Positions 59,225 through 64,000 of a DNA stretch of 64,000 nt are shown in pieces; position 1 is the first letter of the stretch, and each line of letters starts with the position of its first letter. The DNA is from Halichondria panicea (taxonomy: Eukaryota > Porifera > Demospongiae > Suberitida > Halichondriidae), in contig NC_087377.1 in the NCBI RefSeq assembly GCF_963675165.1, positions 14,318,198-14,382,197 of the forward strand, read 5' to 3'. The notes under the pieces were generated by a model, which saw only the letters and a list, made by a program, of their open reading frames with translations, was not told where the DNA came from and ran no database searches. A program made the position numbers and the translations under genes.

Positions 59225-61329
59225 GTCTTCTTTGGTCGACACAAGGAAAATGGTGCTTTCTATGCCATAAAAGTCCTACAAAAGAAAGCAATCATCAAAC
59301 ACAGCGAGGTTGAACGCATATTAGCCAAGAGAAGCGTCGCGATCCACCCATTTCTAGTGAAGCTACATTACTCCTTTCAGACAAAGAAAAAGCTGTATTT
59401 TTTGTTGGACTATGTGAATGGTGGAAAGCTGTCCTCTTATCTGCGAAGACAGAAAAATAATGTGTTTGATGAGCACAGTGCAAGGTGAGTATATATAGTT
59501 AGACGCCAGTATACATTATGCTTAAGCGGCTTATTTATAGGTAGCTTCTATAAACTGCCGAGCTATATAGTGCTTGCAGCCTAGAGAGTAAAATACCACA
59601 ATAGGGTCAGTATAGTTGTACCCTTAAATGTATCTCAAGATTGGCTAAGGAATTGTGCTGATAACATTTTATAGGGGAATGAATAAGCTACAACATTATT
59701 TTTAAAATATTTCCCCAAAAGTTGTTGTAGTGGAAAATCATTTTAAGTGAAAATGGATGATCGTAAAAAAATATGTGTAACATAAAAATTTAATATCTAA
59801 CTTTGTATCAAAAGATAGAGAATTTATTAACTATTAATGCGCAAAAACAATTAGACCTTAGCCGATAAATTTGCTTGAGTTCCATTGCTAAGCAAAAAGG
59901 CACCCAATAATTGAGTTAGTAATCAGTTTGTGTACATAATGTAAACTTTACGAAACCATGCATAATGTTAGAATAAACTATTCATGAATGTTGTGCCAGA
60001 GTTCCCTTACCTTAGCCGACAATGATTGGTCTTTTCCATCGCTAAGCAATTGTCTACTATAGAACATTTTTGCTCTTATATAAACCACCACATAAACATC
60101 ACCTTTGGAAACAATTTTGACCATATTTTAGAGTATTCTTTTATATACACAATGGTATCAGCAAAATTTCTTAGAAATGTTCCCATCACAAGATATTCAC
60201 ATTTATGTACCAATACCAGCAAATTTGCGTTTTTTTACTCTCTAGATCGCATGCAAGTACTGTATATGCATAATTATATAGACATGAGTACGTGCATGCC
60301 TTACAGTGTGTTGAGGGTATATCTATAATTATAGGTGTAGGTATGTAGAGAGAGAGAGAGAGAGAGAGAGATTTTTGCTTTCATATTATATGTGAATGAG
60401 CATGTTCTTAAGTTTTCAAGATGGCCTTATCAACTCAAAACACACATACAATTGAGACTTCAAGTCTCTCAAAATAGGATTAACCGTACTAGCGGATGGT
60501 TTTGCAAATGAGCAGAAAATTGACCCTTTGCGATCCAACCATTGCGTTCTGGCAAGGATCGTGTGTATTTATACTAGTACTTATTTAGGTTTTGCATGCG
60601 ATGCATGCAACCCTCGCAAAGTTTGCATATGTTTGATGCGAAACGTTCTAGTAATACGTCATAAATTATATATTTATTGCTCAACAATATTTTCCTTACA
60701 GATTCTATGCTGCTGAGATCACCTCTGCCCTCGAGTACCTACACGGTCTCAGTATTATCTATTGGGATCTCAATCTTGAAAACATCCTACTGGATGCTAA
60801 CGGTCACATCATACTAACAGACCTTGGACTCCGCAAAGAAGAGGTCACATTTCGAGAGACAGTAACAACTTCTGGCATCCCCAAATGCCCAGCCCCTGAG
60901 GTGCTCAGAAATGAAGAATACGATTTCAGCGTCGACTGGTGGTGTCTAGGCGTGGTAACCTATGAAATGATGTGTGGGCAGGCACCAGTAAATTTTTATT
61001 CTGAAGATGGTTCTCAAAAGCACAAGAATATTATTCAGATGCCACTACATATAAATTCCCGTGCACAAGACCTGCTCGAAAAATTGCTACAAGACAAAAA
61101 TAATCGATTAGGTGATGCTAAAGACATTAAGGCTCACATGTTTTTCAATTCCATCAACTGGGATTACCTGTTTGATAAGCGATTGAAGCCTCCGTTCAAC
61201 CCTCCTCCGGTAAAGGATACCCTCAAACTTGGAGATTTTGGGTCTGAGCTTACTGCCGTGGCTATTTCTGGCGCACAGGGTGTGCCATGTGTGAGCATTG
61301 CTGACGACACTTTTAATGTAATGAACTAG
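59225..61329 (+). CDS. SGK-like AGC kinase, probable pseudokinase, N-terminus not found
   Basis: Two exons, 59225-59484 and 60702-61329 (stop TAG), give 295 residues. Exon 1 starts in phase 0 after the glycine loop (VFFGRHKENGAFYAIKVLQKK, with the ATP-binding Lys) and runs through HPFLVKLHYSFQTKKKLYF. Exon 2 has RFYAAEITSALEYLH, the catalytic loop as YWDLNLEN (canonical YRDLKPEN in SGK), DLG for DFG, GIPKCPAPEVL for GTPEYLAPEVL, and DWWCLGVVTYEM. The C-tail has FFNSINWDYL and PPFNPP but no FxGFSY hydrophobic motif. An upstream exon with the glycine loop is not visible; the preceding DNA belongs to the duplication junction. The ORF is intact, yet the loss of the catalytic Arg and Lys equivalents and of the DFG Phe argues against normal catalysis. 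It lies 540 bp upstream of A4. Confidence 0.75.
60347..60371. repeat. (GA)n microsatellite in the kinase intron
   Basis: An uninterrupted run of about 12 AG units, the only long dinucleotide tract in the window. Confidence 0.95.
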
Positions 61330-61865
61330 TTACCAAAGTATGTGTGTGTTCTTAACGACTGTGTATCATCAGTCTGTGAAGCTTTATAATAATATTATTT
61401 CAATTTTTTGTTAGATCTATAGTTGAATGTGATTGTTTTGCGGTCTACCTGCTATGATTGATTATTGCAACAGGGAAGCAAAAAATTAAGGGAGTTAACT
61501 CTCTGGTAAAACATTCTGGGACAGTGAGTATGCCCTACAATAGCCTCAATCCCAGGCCGATTCGTCTCCAATTGAACGCTAGGTCGCCTCCTCGAGGCTA
61601 GTCCTACAATTGATTGCATGTGATTTACGAGATTTTTATGTGTATCATAATAATTATTTTATGTTTACCACTTGTACAATTCTCACTGTTATATAGTGTT
61701 TATGAGATTGTGCCTTTATACAATCATGTATTGACATGAATTCCTGATATTAATTGACAATACTGCAACAGGAAGCAGATAAAGACTTTAAACAGTCATG
61801 ATTTATACACAGTTATATTGCTAAGTTACTCACTTACTCAGAAGCTAAGGCTATACCCAATTACT
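61330..61865. other. Spacer between kinase and receptor A4
   Basis: It contains a dispersed motif (GCCTCAATCCCAGGCCGATT and CCTCGAGGCTA near 61,546-61,605). Similarity to the A3 upstream region is confined to the first and last parts. Any A4 promoter would lie here; I cannot point to specific sites. Confidence 0.5.
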
Positions 61866-64000
61866 ATGCTGAAATATTATACAAGATGCTTTGTAATCTT
61901 TCTGCTAAGCTGGTTATACTACTGTCAAGGTAAGTGAAACAATTTTATTCTAGAGACTCTTTATTGACTTAATTGTGGACAATAATTATATAGGAATGTC
62001 AGTAAGTGTAATTACGGATGATGGAAAAGATACACTTTCTGGTTTGTACTGTTCTACTACTGTTAAACTTATCTGCAATGTTACAAATCTTCCTTTTGTG
62101 CAATGGACATACAATACCAGCAAACAAGTAATTGTTAGTTTTCAACCTGATAGTGTAGTACGTAATCTCGACCCAATCGTAGCATTTCCATTTTACCAGT
62201 TAACACAGTTCAATGCATACAAAAACCAAATGAATCAGTCACGAATTAACGCTTCAACAATTCTCACTGTTGATCTCTCAGAGCTCTACAACCAGAATAT
62301 TAAAACTATTTCTTGTGGTTCTTTTGTTTTAAACAAGACAGTGCCAGTGAATATCAGCATCTTGCAGCCATCCTTTCCTTCTGTTAGTCCTCAAGTTTAT
62401 ACAGCTGTGATCGTACGCTATAACTTCGGACTTATATTTAGTGTAGATGTATCATGGAGGAAATTTCAGGTAAGTATAGTGCTTAAGACATAAAGATTTG
62501 AATGCGCACTGCACGGCTGCTATAGCAACCAGATTGTCCTGAATACGAAAATTTCCAAGAATACCTCATCAATGTCACTGGATGTGGGTGGACGTGGATC
62601 AACCCAAGCACCTGTCAAGATAATATTTGCTCGTCAGTTTTCAGTAATTGTACAGATAATATGAGTGAAATTACCCTACAAGCCAAGATTGCTGACACTG
62701 AGAGTGAACCAGTAGTTTACCCCACATCTATTGGTGAGAGCTTTAACTTGGTAGTATTACATTTATTGATCGTTTTTATTTATTTACAGATTACTATAAT
62801 CAATATTTCCGACCTGCTGTTAATCAGTCGTCGAAATGCCAAGTTCATGTTCAGTGCTTACCTATTCATAGATATGTTAGAGGAAATCAAACGTGTACCA
62901 TTCGATACACTACAGATCCCAAATATGGAAATCTATCAAATCCTATCATGAATCCTGTTGGCACAACACCTGTCTTACTTTCACACATCACACCTGGTTC
63001 TATGTACTACTTTGAGTTCTCAGTGTTGGTGAATGATACCTTACTGATCGCAGAGAGAATTGAGTACGTTACAGAATCAGGAGGTACGGGAAGGAATTTT
63101 TCTTGAGATAATAATTTAGAGCCACTTCAATTGGCAAGATCTTGTCTCATAACATGTGTGCATGCATGCTCATTTTCTACAATATATACTGCACACACCT
63201 ACAGAATCGTTCCAGTTGGGTGGAAGAGAAGGCGTCATCATTGCCATTACATCAGGTTTCTTAGGATGCTCTACTGTACACACTATAATCGTAATGTGCC
63301 AATTAAAATTGAATAGTAAGTATAATTATTATATATATACGTTAATTTTTGTCACTCATATCAGTATTGGTATAATAATAATTATAGTATTATGATAATT
63401 ATTGCAGAGGGTCATCCTACAGTTTCCAGGTTCATTTCTAACAAACACATTCAAATCTTGATGGCACTGATCCTCTTCATGTTCTTTATTGCGTGTGGAA
63501 CTCTGTTGACAACCTTTGCGATTATTTCAAATGGTGCGTATTGCCAACTCTCATTTGCAATACTTTGTGTGACATTGTTTTTAATACAGATGTGTGTTTA
63601 TTGAATCAAGAAGTTCCCAACAGTTTGCTTGATGCAATGTTAGTAATTTCATGTGTTGGGATAGGAATCCTTCTCCTCTATTGGGTCTTCAGACGATATA
63701 AAATATATAAGCAGCCCACTAAAGGTAACTTGGAGAGAGTAATTAATGTTGTATACATCTTTTCATACATCTTATTTTGTGTATAGGAACCCAAAACAAG
63801 CCTGAAAACATGACGTATGTTCTTCCTTTATCATGCAGTACAGTTAATTATGTAATATAGGTCTCATTGCGACTATGCTCTTCGTTCGAACATCTCTTCA
63901 CAAAGAGCTCAATATAACACTCAAGAGTCACCTGAGGTAATTAAATTGTGTTTCAAATTAAGACAATTTATTTTGCTATTCAGAAGACACCTGATTCTCA
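61866..64000 (+). CDS. Receptor A4: Ig/FN3-type ectodomain with three membrane helices (3' end outside the window)
   Basis: Exons keep frame: 61866-61929, 61994-62469, 62526-62733, 62790-63083, 63205-63315, 63423-63533 (or from 63408), 63590-63724, 63787-63814, 63861-63936 and 63984 to the window end. Exon 1 is a signal peptide (MLKYYTRCFVIFLLSWLYYC). Exon 2 is Ig-like (VKLICNVTN, VQWTYN, TISCGS) and five codons shorter than in A3. The Cys-rich exon has CPEYENFQEY and CGWTWINPSTC, the FN3-like exon CTIRYTTDP, and three single-helix exons follow. The visible tail start (TSHCDYALRSN) matches A3, so an ITIM-bearing tail is expected beyond the edge. It follows the intact kinase in the same orientation. 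Confidence 0.85.

Overview
The window is eukaryotic nuclear DNA. It is AT-rich, with multi-exon genes, GT-AG introns (many only 45-120 bp), eukaryotic signalling domains and a heavy load of short inverted-repeat transposons. Ig/fibronectin-type receptors with tyrosine-rich tails, an SGK-type AGC kinase, C48 peptidase/PHD fragments and very short introns together fit an early-branching animal. A demosponge is my best guess, but that is inference; no species marker was seen.

Layout. (1) 1-4.9 kb: the 3' part of a gene made of seven near-identical 267-nt exons separated by 45-nt introns (312-bp period), two diverged exons and a short terminal exon. (2) 4.9-17.9 kb: gene-poor, with MITEs, minisatellites, a GGGCC-rich foldback element, a Mutator-like MITE and a decayed Ty3/gypsy element. 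(3) 17.9-64 kb: a cluster of receptor genes. Four type-A receptors lie on the + strand (A1 17,911-23,125; A2 28,797-31,358; A3 36,645-39,626; A4 61,866 to the window end). Each has a signal peptide, an Ig-like domain, a Cys-rich/FN3-like region, three predicted membrane helices and a cytoplasmic tail rich in Tyr motifs. A single-pass type-B receptor lies on the - strand (B1 42,925-44,457) with a broken duplicate (B2 55,470-56,998). A small single-pass Ig receptor C lies at 51,896-52,928. An SGK-like kinase with damaged catalytic motifs (59,225-61,329) sits just upstream of A4.

Four decayed copies of the same kinase are each followed by a type-A receptor or receptor remnant in the same orientation. 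The cluster therefore seems to have grown by repeated duplication of a kinase-receptor cassette. A 4.3-kb segment (42.15-46.5 kb) is also duplicated at 54.7-59.0 kb. Receptors with different ectodomains and membrane topologies (A2, A3, B1, C) share a tail motif of the form E-[LM]-[KN]-x-N-x-[SA]-Y, which suggests a common SH2-type signalling partner. A1 has nearly the same Ig exon as A2 but a different tail. Clustering, duplication, mosaicism and pseudogenes are what one expects of a rapidly evolving recognition (immune or allorecognition) locus; that function is inferred, not shown.

Several transposon insertions can be dated relative to the duplications, because the duplicated copies preserve the empty sites.
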